DNA of 64,000 bases from Enoplosus armatus (GCF_043641665.1 NC_092183.1:18645501-18709500); one strand, 5' to 3'; counted from the stretch's first letter, positions 47,622 through 59,228 are shown. The notes: a model not told the origin generated them from the sequence alone. Numbers and translations: made by a program.

Positions 47622-48859
47622 TTATCTATTAATTCCCTCTGCTCTTTTGTTTGTTTCTGTCTCTCTCCGTCTCTCACTTTTCTTTGTTGATTGCTATTTG
47701 AGGTGCTGTTTTCTCTCCCACTCTGCTCTCTGCCGAACTGTCACAACGTAACCATCGTCTCTACTTCCTACAGCAGAAGGTTTTATGTTGTTTCCAGTTT
47801 CCAGTTTTACGCCCACTTACCACGTGGGCCCCACGTCGGTCTCACCATGTGTATAAGTTTAGCTGAGATCGGACAATTGGCTCCCAAAAAACAGCTTTTC
47901 CTTCAGCTAGTTAAAAGAACCAGTGGGGCTCACAGCTTAGAGGGCTGCGCCTATACTCAGAATCTGGAGTTACCGTACGTAACTAACGTTCGTGTGAAAG
48001 AATAACTGCCAATGGGGAAACTCCAACACTCAACTGAACAATGGTGTAACTTCATCACTCAGTAAGTCACAGACGGACTGTTGCGTCTAAAGGGCTGGAC
48101 TCTAACTAACTGAATGAATGTATAAGCACAATTCTTTTGCATGAACCAATCTCAGATGACTCTTGACATCTTCCAGGTAATTGTGCCTCGTACACATGCT
48201 GTTCTGTGTTGATTAGTCTATTGTTTCCTAACCAGCATGCCATGAGTCAGTTATGAAAGGGCTGTGTTAAGACACACTAAAGACAGTGCTACCGATGTGA
48301 TTTGCAATGCTTCTTACCCGTAATTAATGCAGGTCTTAATGATGTTAAGTGTTGCAAAGCTTCTAACACCCTTTGTATAATTCATGACCCCTGTGTCACA
48401 ATTCTTCTTCTTCTTCTTTTCAAGACGACATTCCCTCCAGTGATCATGTTTCCTGTAGTGGGAAAGTTGCTGTTGCCACAGAGATGGAGCAGGAAAACAT
48501 CTTTCTTTGGAAGCAGCAGAGAAACAGATGAATGTCAAAGACTACCCACTCGACCCAGACGACTTCTTATGTTTAAGGCTCTTCATCTTTCTGTTTTTCC
48601 ACACATTTCTCATCCTCCATTTTTTATTCAAAATGAAAATTGCAGCAGTTCGGGAATAATAGGTATGTTCTTAGACTTCGAGGTACAACCAGCAACATGT
48701 GCTTGAGGGCATAAATACCCAAATTAGTTGAGCAAATGGCCTGCTAATTCACAAGCTTAGAAAACTGCAGTGATAATCACGAACCAGTTTGTTCATCTCC
48801 AAAGCCTACAGTAAATGGTAATCTGGCCCTGAACTCAAAGAAACATTAAAAAAGTGATC
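47622..48859. other. intergenic sequence
   Basis: Unique sequence. Open frames at 47691-48005 and 48302-48706 have no splice context or recognisable domain. A CTTCTTCTTCTTCTT run lies at about 48402-48417. Confidence 0.5.
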
Positions 48860-49280
48860 TCATCGTGCCAATGATGGCTGTAATATTTTTCTAAAAGTCC
48901 CCTTGAGTTCTGCCAGCGGTGGTGCCTGTGCTCTAAAAATGTCAGTCACACTGAAGAGGTTAACCCCGGCCCTATAAGAGAGCTGATGGAATATTACACA
49001 AATAGACGGACTGTATCTGATCCCAGCTCAGCACGTTGTAAGACCATCCCATTCCAATCTTGCCTCTCTCTGTCACCTCATTAAAAATACAAAGAGGGTA
49101 AAGAAGGGCCAGTCCTGAGCAATCTCCGTTAAAGCTGCCAGTGAATGCAGCGGCGTTAATGTCATTTAATGCTGTTTCATCTGAAAAGCCACATTAGAGT
49201 CAGATTTAGTAATCTGGGTTTGCCCATGCTCGTCTGTATGATGTCATTATGCTAAACTGACCTTTACTGCCAGATTAGGA
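48860..49280. promoter_or_regulatory. candidate CNE block, one of the strongest by texture
   Basis: A 420-bp unique stretch with even composition and no simple repeats: CGTGCCAATGATGGCTG, GGCCCTATAAGAGAGC, GCGGCGTTAATGTCATTTAATG, GCCACATTAGAGTC, TTTAGTAATCTGGG and GTATGATGTCATTATGC. Stops in all frames exclude a long exon. The combination of GTTAATG, CATTTAATG and TGATGTCATTA (homeodomain, CRE/AP-1-like) fits a deeply conserved enhancer, if comparison confirms it. Confidence 0.46.
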
Positions 49281-50130
49281 GGGGTGGAGGGAATAGAAGG
49301 AGGCTTTGGAAAGGGAATTAACAAGAAATGAAAAATGGTGTATTTGGCATGTGGATGATGAAGTATTCAGCAGCATTTTCAACGTAAGTGCCATTGACTG
49401 CACATCAGAACGAGAGTGACAAAATGCCTCTTTGTGGTTTGATCAGCTCATACCCATGTCTTTAAATTAATGTTTAGCTCTTTTAGGAATTCCTGGTGTT
49501 AAAGCCTGGTCCCTTTTTTTCACCTTCATTAGCCTGTGCAAAACAAATCTGATATATACAGTCTAAAACCACTAGGTTGTTCTAAATCCACTGCGCTTTT
49601 TAAGTTCATTTGTTCCACTAAAAGGTTTTCAGATTCTCAGATTCCTTTCAGTCTCTCTGCACTCCCTGCAGAGCGATTCCTGTTCTCTTCACATTTGGAC
49701 AACATCTATCAATATGAGCTGGCTGAGCCGCTGCGCATACTGTACTGAGGCGAGGAGGCGCAGCGCACTCAGCAATCCCTCACTTCCGAACTTGTGGAAC
49801 AGAATGAGCACTTAAGATACAGTTCTCTTTACCTTTTACACTAAATCACAAAAGTGGCAAGAGTGGAAAAAAAGGATCTGCGAGAGGATTAATAAACCCA
49901 GGCGTGAGCTTAAAGTTGTGCTCATATTGATCATCTTGACTAACTTCGATATTCAGGGAAGTTAGAGCTCTCTGAGATCTCTGTTTGAGAAGATGGATAG
50001 AGCTATCGACTCAGTCACAGCTTCGCCCCTCTACCCATTGCCGTACACATCATGGCCACTTTAAACTGGTTTAGCCTCACATAGGGGAGCGAAAGGAGAG
50101 ATTTGCACACACAATAAACACATAGTGAAA
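49281..50130. other. intergenic sequence
   Basis: Unique sequence. The frame at 49536-49748 is unsupported. No other feature. Confidence 0.5.
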
Positions 50131-50144
50131 GGGGGGGGGGGGGG
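50131..50144 (+). repeat. G14 run
   Basis: Uninterrupted poly-G, which can form G-quadruplex structures. Confidence 0.95.
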
Positions 50145-50934
50145 CAGTACAGTGAAATGTTTTACTGTGACACTGTTCAGCTTTGGTGGTATTGAATTAC
50201 TGAGTGAACTTACTGCCTGCCCTGTTGGCACCTTTGCTTCTCTCCTCCTGGTGGCTTAAGACAGGAGGTTTCACTCTGATGGAGGTGTCTGTTGGGCAAA
50301 AGGGGAAGAAATATCGTGTTCTGGCTGAGTTTGACACATCAACACCGGCATCACTCAAACAGCCCTGAGGTATTGGAGCTGAGGTCAAACGCAGGGAGGG
50401 AATGTTGCATGTAGGCTGTTACATATCCGCCTGTACTGTATGAATGAAAGCTCTCACTTACAAACAATCTGTTGTCATAAAATAAATGTAAAAATCAACT
50501 TGTATTACAGTATTTATTATAGTCACCTGATCAGGTGTTTACGCATGTCAGCTATACAAGGTGCATAAATGTGACACTTTCATAACCACTGCATACACCT
50601 GACACATACCCAAGCCCTTCTTTACCTACAGGCACTAAATGCATCTCTTGTCAGGTCTGGTTCCTCCTCTGCTGACATGATAAGCGCTCACTGCACAGGG
50701 GGGCAGATTCATCTTACATTTCCTTATCATGTCATTATCACAATGTCATGTCATTATCATAATTATTATCATGTTCCGTTCTTCCAAGGAGAAAGTAATT
50801 GATGGGTCAGCTAAACTCATCTCTAAGGAGAAGGCATCCCCTTGTTAGTGATCCCTGAGAAATTGCCCAGTGAGCATGTTTGTGTGTGTGATCGAGGTGT
50901 GACTGTCAACGTTAAGCTGAGACCTCCAGATGGA
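50145..50934. other. intergenic sequence
   Basis: Contains a short imperfect tandem: TCATGTCATTATCA at 50727-50740 and again at 50746-50759. No gene. Confidence 0.5.
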
Positions 50935-50971
50935 GGTGGTGGTGGTGGTGGTGGTGGTGGTGGGGGGGGGG
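50935..50971 (+). repeat. (GGT)n followed by G-run
   Basis: About nine GGT units run into a G10 stretch. Frames across it encode poly-Val or poly-Gly artefacts. Confidence 0.95.
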
Positions 50972-51689
50972 TCCTTTGATTGCAGAGTAAACCTGCAAAA
51001 CATACTCAGGGCTTCAGACAAGACGGCAAAACACACAAAACAGAGCAATTTCCCGCAGACAGGAGAAGTGACTGCTCCTGAGAACAGAAGAGATCCAAGC
51101 AAGTTTGTCTCCGTTTCCTTCGCCCTGTGGGACTCTGCTAAAATGAGTGCACGGTTCCTGGTAAATGGAGCGCCTCCATCCTCCAGCAGAGCCGCCATGC
51201 CCCTCTATAACGGCCAATCTCCTCTTCAATTGGGCCTGTCTGGCCTGAAGCTAGACCAAGATTCAGAAACTATTTGTTTGAGATAGTTTGCGTTTATCAA
51301 TGTACGTCTATTGGAATGACACATTTCAGTGTATGTGATACATTTGTAGGTGTAGAAAACAGAGGTATTAAACACAGACGACAGGCAGGTAAAAGATGCA
51401 TCAGATTCTTAAGCTTTGTTACTACACAGCATGATCCTGTTTGAGTCGCAGTTTATTTTGTCATGCTAAGCCTGGATGTTCTCTGTCATTCTGTCTGCAG
51501 TGTCTAAACAAACGGTAAATGTGCTCCTTTTTACCCATTTCTCTCTCACCTCTTGTCAGAGCCGCACTCTCTGAAGCCAACAGTAGTGTCTCAGCAAAGA
51601 TCAGAGTGACAGAGACAGCGACAGCAGAGGGAGTGACAGTTACGGGGCCAGGAACACTCCCATGCTCAGTGCTCGTGCACTATTCCATC
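50972..51689. other. intergenic sequence
   Basis: Open frames on both strands at 50930-51286 come mainly from the adjoining repeat. No supported gene. Confidence 0.5.
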
Positions 51690-51915
51690 ATTAGCCAATG
51701 AAGCCCTCATAAAAGTGAGTTATGTGCCACGAGAGGGGAGGTTCCATATGGCACAAGTGATCCAGAAAAGCAACGTGTCGCAAAGGACCCCTAGAGCCCA
51801 ACAAGTCAGCTTTTACAGGGGCCTCCCTCCCCGTCATTAATTGATTTTAATAACAGGCTGCGAGGGGCAGAATGCTCTCATTCATTGGGCTGATGGGGCT
51901 TTTCCCAGGTCCCTC
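51690..51915. promoter_or_regulatory. candidate CNE
   Basis: Contains CCATCATTAGCCAATGAAGC, CCCTCATAAAAGTG (HOX/CDX-like), GCAACGTGTCGC, CGTCATTAATTGATTTTAATAAC and TCATTCATTGGGC. Two homeodomain clusters flank a complex unique centre. Frames are closed by stops. Confidence 0.42.
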
Positions 51916-54739
51916 AGCGAACACTGCAGCACTTAGAGCTGTTTGTTTGGATTGCCTCTAGTGTGTGTGGCTCTCAGACCAGCTCGGTTACTCAGTCAGA
52001 CACATACTCAATGTCCCAGCCGTTCACTCACTCGCTCGCTCAAACATTTGTTCATTTACCAGCTCAATAATTTCTTCACTCAATCACTGACCTAGTCATT
52101 TATGCACTCATTTATTCATTCCTCCTTGTGCGCTCACCGAGGGCCATCATGTTTTAAAGTAGGGTCCGTGGGAACATGATCAGTGTCTTGCAACCTCAGA
52201 GTCAGACACCTACTCCACTATGAGTGTAGTGGTATTTTTCTGGGGGGGAAAAAAGAAAAATATACATGAACTCATACATACAAAAGTCTCCACATTGAAT
52301 TAGACTGACTCTTTCCGGGGGAGGTGGGTTCTTCTTTTACCTCCAGCCTCCATTCACGTCTTTGTCTCAGTCATTCCACAGACTCAAAGTATAAAATCCC
52401 TCATTTTGCATATTTTTTCTCTTTACTTTGATTTTTCAGCAGTTTGACTGAAGCTGGGGGAGGGGGAGGGGGGGGGGGGGCTGTATGCCGGATGATGGGG
52501 AGGGGACAGGGAGGGAGCTGGGCCTGTCATAATGGCATAATACACCCATTACTCCTGTGCAGCAGAATTACCACTGATAGAAATGGGATTTTGGAAGATA
52601 TATGGAATGTAATTATACATATACATATATGCATAGGCTTTTTTGCTCTGAAAAGGAGCTTTGGGGTGATTTTTTCAGGTGCGAGTGGCTTGTGTATGTG
52701 TAATGGCATATGTGCAGCTGTCTTTATTTGTTTATTTCTGTGTATGCATTGAGTGACTGTTGCCTTACGTTGACAAGAACGCATACAGTATTTTGACGTT
52801 GTGTTTTTGTTTGCTGCTTTTTGTATTTAAACGGTGGCAAAGTGCTTTTCTGCCCTAGTATTCCTGTAACCAGTCGGTGCAGCCTCCTGCCTCTGCACCT
52901 CTGCGGCGGGGGTTGACCCTGTGCTGAACATCTCTGTGAAGGCTAAGGTCTGACACTCTTAAACAGGCAAAGGGGGTCACGCTGACTCATTCCAGCAGTG
53001 AAGTTGTCTGAAGAGTCATCAGCTTCTTGAATACCAATTTTTCAAGCTCCCTCAACCAAATAACACACACCAAGAAACCAAATTCCCCTGCAGCGAGTAA
53101 TGCCAAGATAAGAAAGAGAATATTTTTATTTACTATCATGCACTCACTATCCTTGTGAGCAGAGGAAAATATTACTTTTTGCTAGCATACAATTACTGTG
53201 CAGTGCTTTTGCCATAATGTCCCATACTGAGTTCCTGTATTATTATAATAAGTGTGCAGCTGAAGCATGCAACACGACAGGAGGAACATGAGGCAGTATG
53301 TATGGTTTTCAGTGTGGTGTACCTTAGGCGAGGGGCCTCTGCAGGAGGTTTTCTTTGGAAAGCACCTGGGTGTGAAAATAGGGCCTCCCAGTCTGGCCTG
53401 AGAGGCTGTGTAAACAGAGGTTCCAGTCGGGCCAGCCTGCACTGGACTGGACCTCTCCAAACAGAAACCATGAGTCAGCCTCAGGAACCCATCCACGTTC
53501 CTCCTTCAGGGATAATCAGCCAAACGTAGCCTGGAAAATGTACACACTATAGGGGTGTTACTAGAGTTACTAGACTATATGAGAACATGTACAAGTCTTA
53601 ATCTTTTAGACTTTTTGTAGAAGACAAAAAGAAGAATTTAGGAAAGTGTGTTGATCTTTTAATCTGATTTCATCACAGAAGCCCGCTCTCATCTTTTCCT
53701 TTACAATGAAACAGTCCTCTAAACCACCAGGCAAATACTTTTAGTCTCATAAAGCACCTTGTGTGACTTCATGCATGATTACCATCACACACACTGAGTC
53801 AACTGAACAAAAAGATTGAACTTTTCATAAATAAAAGGAGAAAGCCTATATGAGGCATTGGAGTCCTTGCAGCCATCTTCATGTTAGTGTCTGGTTGAGT
53901 GGAAGACTTTATTAAGGCATTCGGGCGTCTGAGCTCTGCAGAGAGGGAGACTTTCCCCTCATCTCCGGTCTGCGTGAGTGGAGAGGCAGGGGCCTCACAC
54001 TCCACTAAGGAATATTTATCTTTCCAGCTGGTTAGATGGATTAAATGACCATCCCGCAGAGAAGGGCGAGGGAAAGAAGGAGAAAGAGAGTTTGAGAGAG
54101 AGAGAGAGGTGAGGGGATGGAGAAAGTTTTGTAGAGGAAAGAGAGCAGAGAGAGAGCGAGGAGTGGAAAGATGCTTACCATCTTCCACTTAGAAGAAAAT
54201 AAAACAAAAAGAATGACTTAGCATGTCACATTTACCCCCAGCTGTGACAAATACGACTGTGACTTTGTCTTCTCTCTGTGGCGGGGGGGGGGGGGGCGAG
54301 ACACGCAAAAACACACCCGTGCACACACGATGGCATCCAAACACACGAAGCTAATTAACTTCCTGACACATTCACAGAAATTCATTTTCAAAGACAGAAC
54401 GCATATGTTCATGCAAATGTGATGAGAAACCGTTAAATGATCAAATATCTGAGGAAAATGGAAAATACTTCTCAATCTCACACCCCCTTTGTCAATTTGA
54501 TCTTAATGTTTCTGTTTTTCACACCATCAGGGCACCTGCTGCCCCTGCTAGCACTGCTTGGTAAGGCCAACTCAAAGTCATACTTATTAATACTAATTGA
54601 TTAAAATATCAATATATAAATATTTGCTGTGTCTGAAATGGGTGGTGGTGGTATATATATTTTTTTATTCGCTAATGTTTCTGAAAACAAATAAATGGAC
54701 TTTAACAAATACATCTAAAATGCCCCTCCGCATATTATC
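51916..54739. other. intergenic with G-runs
   Basis: G-rich run at 52456-52480 (including G13) and a G14 run at 54283-54296. A GA-rich tract lies at 54060-54160. Imperfect TCAnTCA-type repetition lies at 52040-52125. A frame at 53254-53529 is not recognisable. No gene is supported. Confidence 0.5.
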
Positions 54740-55160
54740 AGCTGCCTAGTTTTATATAAAAAAGGGACAAAAGTCTCATTACCGGGAGTTTTCATTTTGC
54801 CTTTCATTCAGTCACTACTCCATTTAGTGCACTGGGCATTACACATAATCAGCCCACTGGTATAAGCACATAAACCGCATATAAAGGAGTGTAATAACAT
54901 CAAAGACCTGCCCTGTGAAATGCGATGCCGGGGTATTCAGACAGGAATGTTGAATGGGTGGCAGCTATGTGTGTGTGATTGTGGTTATGCAAAGTGCAAT
55001 CTAAGTGGGGAGCTGAAGTCATGGAAATTTCCCTCTATAAAAGTGAAGCATGACAATGGATTTGGAGCATCAAGGCCTGCGGGATTATGGGGATCACATA
55101 AATCCCCCCGCACCATAATTTTAGCAAACCACATCAAGCTCCATGTTAAGGGTTAATAAT
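54740..55160. promoter_or_regulatory. candidate CNE block
   Basis: TAGTTTTATATAAAAAAGGG, CTCATTACCGGGAG, GGCATTACACATAATC, ATATAAAGGAGTGTAATAAC, CTATAAAAGTGAAGC and CACCATAATTTTAGC lie in a long complex unique stretch ending at TTAAGGGTTAATAATCC. TTTAT/ATAAA HOX/CDX-like cores dominate. No convincing exon. Confidence 0.42.
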
Positions 55161-55350
55161 CCAGTTCCCCACCTCTTCCTGCTCCCCTTGCACCCCACCT
55201 CAAATCCCTAACATTAACATGTGTATCCAGATGTACTGTACAGAACATAAAGACATGCACACACTGTACACAAACACACACATAAACAGACTTGTCCTGG
55301 TATTACTACACATGCACAGACCGCAATCCTGGCACACACGCGCAAGCTTA

Positions 55351-55351
<1 letters not shown>
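55161..55351. other. spacer with degenerate CA
   Basis: C-rich (55168-55200) then loosely CA-rich. No feature. Confidence 0.6.

Positions 55352-55414
<63 letters not shown>
55352..55414 (+). repeat. long (CA)n microsatellite
   Basis: About 31 uninterrupted CA units. Open frames across it on both strands are repeat artefacts. Confidence 0.98.
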
Positions 55415-55419
<5 letters not shown>

Positions 55420-55844
55420 TAGTCTGCACAGAGACACACTGTGTTCTCAGGTCTGTCATGTCCTTCTGCATCTGACATCATGGCGGTGTTATAACTGTCG
55501 GCACAGTGTCATGGAGCATGCAACCAGAGGAACTGCCCCCCCTTAACCTCCAACCACCTTAAACTCCCCCTCCCCACAGCCCCACCCAGCTCCTGCTCCT
55601 GCTCCCAACACTGCATCATCTGGAGCTCTGAGGTGTTAGAGCAGAGGATCTTGTCGGAGGGGCCTGAAATCGATCGATGCGCTACAACAAGCTCAGCTTC
55701 TCCTCCACCCTCCCGACCCCTCCTCCAACACTTCAGTTAGCCGTGTGCATGTGTATGTGCGTGTGTGTCTGTGTGTGTTTGACGCTCTTTCTCTATCTCT
55801 CAGTCTGTGTCCACTTTAACATCTGTACTAGCAGTAATCAACAG

Positions 55845-55847
<3 letters not shown>
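55415..55847. other. spacer between two CA arrays
   Basis: Contains C/T-rich sequence (55536-55615, 55695-55735) and an irregular GT-rich patch (55740-55780). No gene. Confidence 0.6.

Positions 55848-55902
<55 letters not shown>
55848..55902 (+). repeat. long (CA)n microsatellite
   Basis: About 27 uninterrupted CA units, same strand sense as the array 434 bp upstream. Confidence 0.98.
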
Positions 55903-55903
<1 letters not shown>

Positions 55904-56509
55904 CACTCTCTGCTAGCTGTTTGGAGAGTGAAGCATGCCATGAGGAGCGCTCCGGCTCCTTTCCTCTATTAGCTTGCTGTCGGAGGGAAGGCAGGGATAA
56001 TATATAAGCCAACAGGATTAGGAGGCAACAAAGCATCAGGCTGAAGAAATCCCTCCCAGCCTTGGGGTCCAACCGAGGCCTTCGCTGCTCTTTGGCTGTG
56101 CGGAGGGCTAACTGAGCCTACCCAATCAGTGCCCTATTCGTGCTATGTATTTCCAGCTGTCATCCAGTCCAGTACTCATATTTACCCCTCCTGCCTCAGT
56201 AATGATCACTGAATACTGTACATCCTGCAAATAAGAGGTCAAATCCACTACAGGCAGCCTTATTTTCTGTTTGACAGTCATGATTATAGCTTTGGGTTCT
56301 CTACCTGTGGGAATCACTTCCATCTGACAGTCTAACCTGCTTTCACCAAGTACAGTGTGTCTTGTCCAACATTTGCATTTCAAAGAAGGTGTAAGCACCT
56401 ACATCATGAGCCTGATGGCTGCCTAACAGCAGCACGGCTCCCTATATAAGGTGTTGAGCTGGAAGTAAATCCATGTGATTAATCAGGTCTGAAGCTAAAA
56501 CATAATAAT
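55903..56509. other. intergenic sequence
   Basis: Unique sequence. A minus-strand open frame at 56126-56398 has no family or splice support. Confidence 0.45.
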
Positions 56510-56620
56510 AACCCCCTTTATATTAATGCGCAGCTCATGGGTTGAACAGCTCTGTGGAAAGGCCATTAGTCACCAGCTCCCTGCAAAGCCACAATTAAGC
56601 AGTCGCATATTACTCTCTCT
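56510..56620. promoter_or_regulatory. small candidate CNE
   Basis: TTATATTAATGCGCAGC, AAGGCCATTAGTCACC and GCCACAATTAAGCAGTCGC (NKX-like) in about 100 bp of unique sequence, ending at a TC run (56615-56630). Confidence 0.35.
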
Positions 56621-57189
56621 CTCTCTCCCTCTGTTTCCAACTTTAATCACAGTGCTGTCTCCTTCGTTATGTATTTTGTTCCTGGGTGATCGTGTCTTTA
56701 GGCGCTGACTTGGACAAGGAAATCATTTTATTTTCCTATTTGTTAAGCTGTGTATTAACAGAGGTAACGTTATTCCCGAGCTAAGGTAACGAGAGAGTGG
56801 CTTGAAATGGAATATTAGCTTTCTAAACAGCAAGTTAATGCACCACTTCTAAGTTCAACAGTATCTGCAAGAAAATGGGGAGGCTTTTTTGGAATAGCTT
56901 GAAAATACTTCATCACAGATATAGATATTATTTTAGAACATTTTAGAAGTATATTTTGCACCTCATCACCCGCTGTTCTTTCAACTGAGAAAGTGGGTGT
57001 ATGAAAAGGGGGAACTGACAGATTTTATAATTGTTATAGAAATTTTATTTGAATTCAGGAGCTTACTGGGTTTTTTTTTTCTTGTGAGGGACACTTTAAA
57101 AAGCTGTCATGCACACCAACCACAGGCATTTCCCTCCTCCCTCCCCTCCCCTCTCTCGCCTCTCTTCCTAGTTCTCCTTTTTTGTGATA
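56621..57189. other. intergenic sequence
   Basis: TC run at 56615-56630, T-run at about 57071-57080, C/T-rich at 57130-57178. No gene. Confidence 0.5.
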
Positions 57190-57420
57190 TCCTCTAATTT
57201 TGCCCATGCCTAGGCAAATTTGTCGCGGCGCGTGGGCCCGTTTGATTTCATTAAACAGAATATTTAAGCATAAAAATTGTTTAATCGTCTCATGTCATTA
57301 GGAGATGGATTTCATTTTGCATACATTTGCATACTTCCCCCTCAAATTAAACCAGGCAAATATGCAAATGCAGAGGCCCAGGTTATGGCGGAGGTGTTTA
57401 TTGTCATCACTTCAGGCAGT
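57190..57420. promoter_or_regulatory. candidate CNE with octamer cluster
   Basis: Perfect palindrome TGCCTAGGCA (57207-57216), a CpG patch (GTCGCGGCGCGTGGGCCCG), TTCATTAAACAG, then octamer-like ATTTTGCAT (57314-57322), perfect ATTTGCAT (57325-57332) and inverted perfect ATGCAAAT (57362-57369) around CTCAAATTAAACC. Three POU sites within 60 bp in a unique stretch suggest a POU/SOX-responsive enhancer. Inference. Confidence 0.46.
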
Positions 57421-57829
57421 TCCACACTGCAGCGCCTCCGCAGAACAGGGGTGACAGCAACATCTGGACGCCTGGGGGTTGGGAGGGAGGAAAGGGTGGA
57501 GGCAGAAGGTGTAGGTGTGGGGATGAAGGTGTGTAAAAGGCTGCTGCTGCAGTTTTGGCATTTTTAACACCAGAGCGCATTGATACACTGCTACAAATAC
57601 TGCAGCATCTAGTACACCAAATAACTGAATATCCGTCATCACACCGTACTGGGCTGCTTTAATTACCAACTTCATCCCCAGTGCTTTGGACGTCGCCACG
57701 CTAAAATGTATAGTGAGCCAATGAAGACATAAAACACAGCACTGTTCTTTCAACTGTAGCCTCTGCATGTGTTTTTATCATCTGTTCTGCTGCTATTGTC
57801 CACATGGCTAAGCACTGCTGCTAATGAGG
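57421..57829. other. intergenic sequence
   Basis: The frame at 57277-57567 crosses the preceding element and a G-rich patch (57475-57530); no support as coding. No other feature. Confidence 0.5.
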
Positions 57830-58135
57830 CAGTAATTAGCAATAGCGTAACGCTTCTTCACCCGTGCTTAAGTCCTCGCTCATTTTTTTCCCCCTGCACT
57901 GTAATTTTCTCATGCTGCAATTTCAGGCATCACAGCAGAATTTGTTCCGGCACAATAAAAGGCTGAGCTGCGAAGATGAATAGGGCAGCGCATTAGCACA
58001 AGTGATTGCAACTTTTGCAAAATGGAAAATGTAGGTCTGCATCTAACCTAATTTTATTTCCAATCAGAAGAACGCACTGTGGATGATCCAGATGAGGTTC
58101 TACAGTCAGGTTCATAATTAGCTAGACACTTCCCT
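57830..58135. promoter_or_regulatory. candidate CNE block
   Basis: GCAGTAATTAGCAATAGCG, CTCATGCTGCAATTTCAGGC, GTTCCGGCACAATAAAAGGC, GCGCATTAGCAC, GTGATTGCAACTTTTGC (CEBP-like) and TTCATAATTAGCTAGAC. Even-composition unique sequence without repeats. Confidence 0.42.
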
Positions 58136-58551
58136 CATCTATCACCTTACAATCTGTTCTCACTACATATCGCCCCAGTGTTGTTACTTATTCAGAACTG
58201 AAACTAGAGCATTGTATTCAATATGTAGTGTGTGTAAATAAATACACAGTAAATGACAGAGAGTGTTTATCACAAAAATAAATTGACAAACATGTATGAG
58301 AGTCTATGAGCAGGCACAATCAGTGTGTTTATATAAGTGGTTATTACCCGTAATGATGTACAGCCAGGAGAATTAATGGACAACGGGATTGCAACCTGAT
58401 TGTGAGGCCCACCACGAGACAGAGAGAGGAAAGGAGTGAGAGAGAGTGTCTCCAAATAGAAATAGACTAAACATACCTCAGCAGGACCTGCCTCTTTATG
58501 TACCCCGGTGGACTATAAACAAGCTGTAGAGACAGAAGAGAGACTGAGAGC

Positions 58552-58556
<5 letters not shown>
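58136..58556. other. intergenic sequence
   Basis: AT-rich unique sequence with a GA run at 58417-58445. No feature. Confidence 0.5.

Positions 58557-58587
<31 letters not shown>
58557..58587 (+). repeat. (GT)n microsatellite
   Basis: About 15 GT units. Confidence 0.96.
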
Positions 58588-58590
<3 letters not shown>

Positions 58591-59090
58591 GGAGACGGCG
58601 AGCCCTGCCAGCAAGTTACTGTACAAGTCTGTTACAATCAAAGAAAAGTGACAATGAAGGATCCTGACAAACTATTACCTTCATATGTTGCTATCTGACC
58701 AGCATTACCTTTGCTGTAACAGGTTAGCCCGCTGCAGACAGCTGGAGCCCAACAAGAGGTCTGGGTGAGAAACTGGGGGCCTTGTAGTGACTTTGCAGAG
58801 TGGCAGAGGCCTGATGACACTCAGCCCCAGTGGCAGGGACTGGGGTAATAAATCATGGGCAGTGGCAGTCAGATAAACGGTGGTCTGAAGCTGATTGGGA
58901 GGAGAAACTATTGTGACGAGTGTGTGATGGTGAGGAGGCACTGACGACCTGTGTGAATAAGGGTCACCACTCCGCAGAGGCAGACCCAAACAGCTCCCTG
59001 CGTCTTAATTTACCCTGAAAAGCCATTACAGCCACTCGGCTTGCTTCTTCCTGACCCTCCCCTCCCCTGTCCTCCTCCTCTCACTCGCAG
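58588..59090. other. intergenic, ending in a strong polypyrimidine tract
   Basis: The last 50 bases (59041-59090) are almost wholly C/T and end in CGCAG, an excellent splice-acceptor context for the following candidate exon. Open frames on the minus strand (58638-58989) are unsupported. Confidence 0.45.
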
Positions 59091-59228
59091 AGGAGCAGTC
59101 ATTCTCCAGGACCTCGATGGCCCTTAAGCACAAACTCTGAAATGAGCTTCCCTATCTGGAGGCAGGCGTTGCTACAGACTGAGGAGCCGGTGTCTCACAG
59201 AGTGGTGGCCCCTCTGCTGGTCATTCAG
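59091..59228 (+). CDS. candidate internal coding exon, 138 nt, unknown product
   Basis: A textbook acceptor (long C/T tract ending CTCACTCGCAG at 59090) and a good donor (CAG then GTACTT from 59229) bound 138 nt, exactly 46 codons. Only one frame is open, and it is phase 0 at both ends. The peptide contains MSFPIWRQALLQTEEPVSHR and ends in APLLVIQ; I do not recognise it. A 46-codon open frame occurs by chance about one time in nine, so the case rests on the splice sites. It could equally be an exon of a noncoding RNA. The 3' part also contains a reverse CTCF-like motif. Confidence 0.27.
59205..59220 (-). promoter_or_regulatory. CTCF-like motif, reverse orientation
   Basis: On the minus strand the sequence reads CCAGCAGAGGGGCCAC, close to the CTCF core CCAGCAGRGGGCGC. 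It points toward the forward motifs at 4034 and 30647. Confidence 0.38.

Noticed and set aside
55200..55481. Open frames on both strands encoding poly Cys-Val or His-Thr
   Set aside because: They are translations of the (CA)n/(GT)n array. The same applies at 7362-7616, 39456-39876, 55677-56072, 62990-63473 and 63598-63990.
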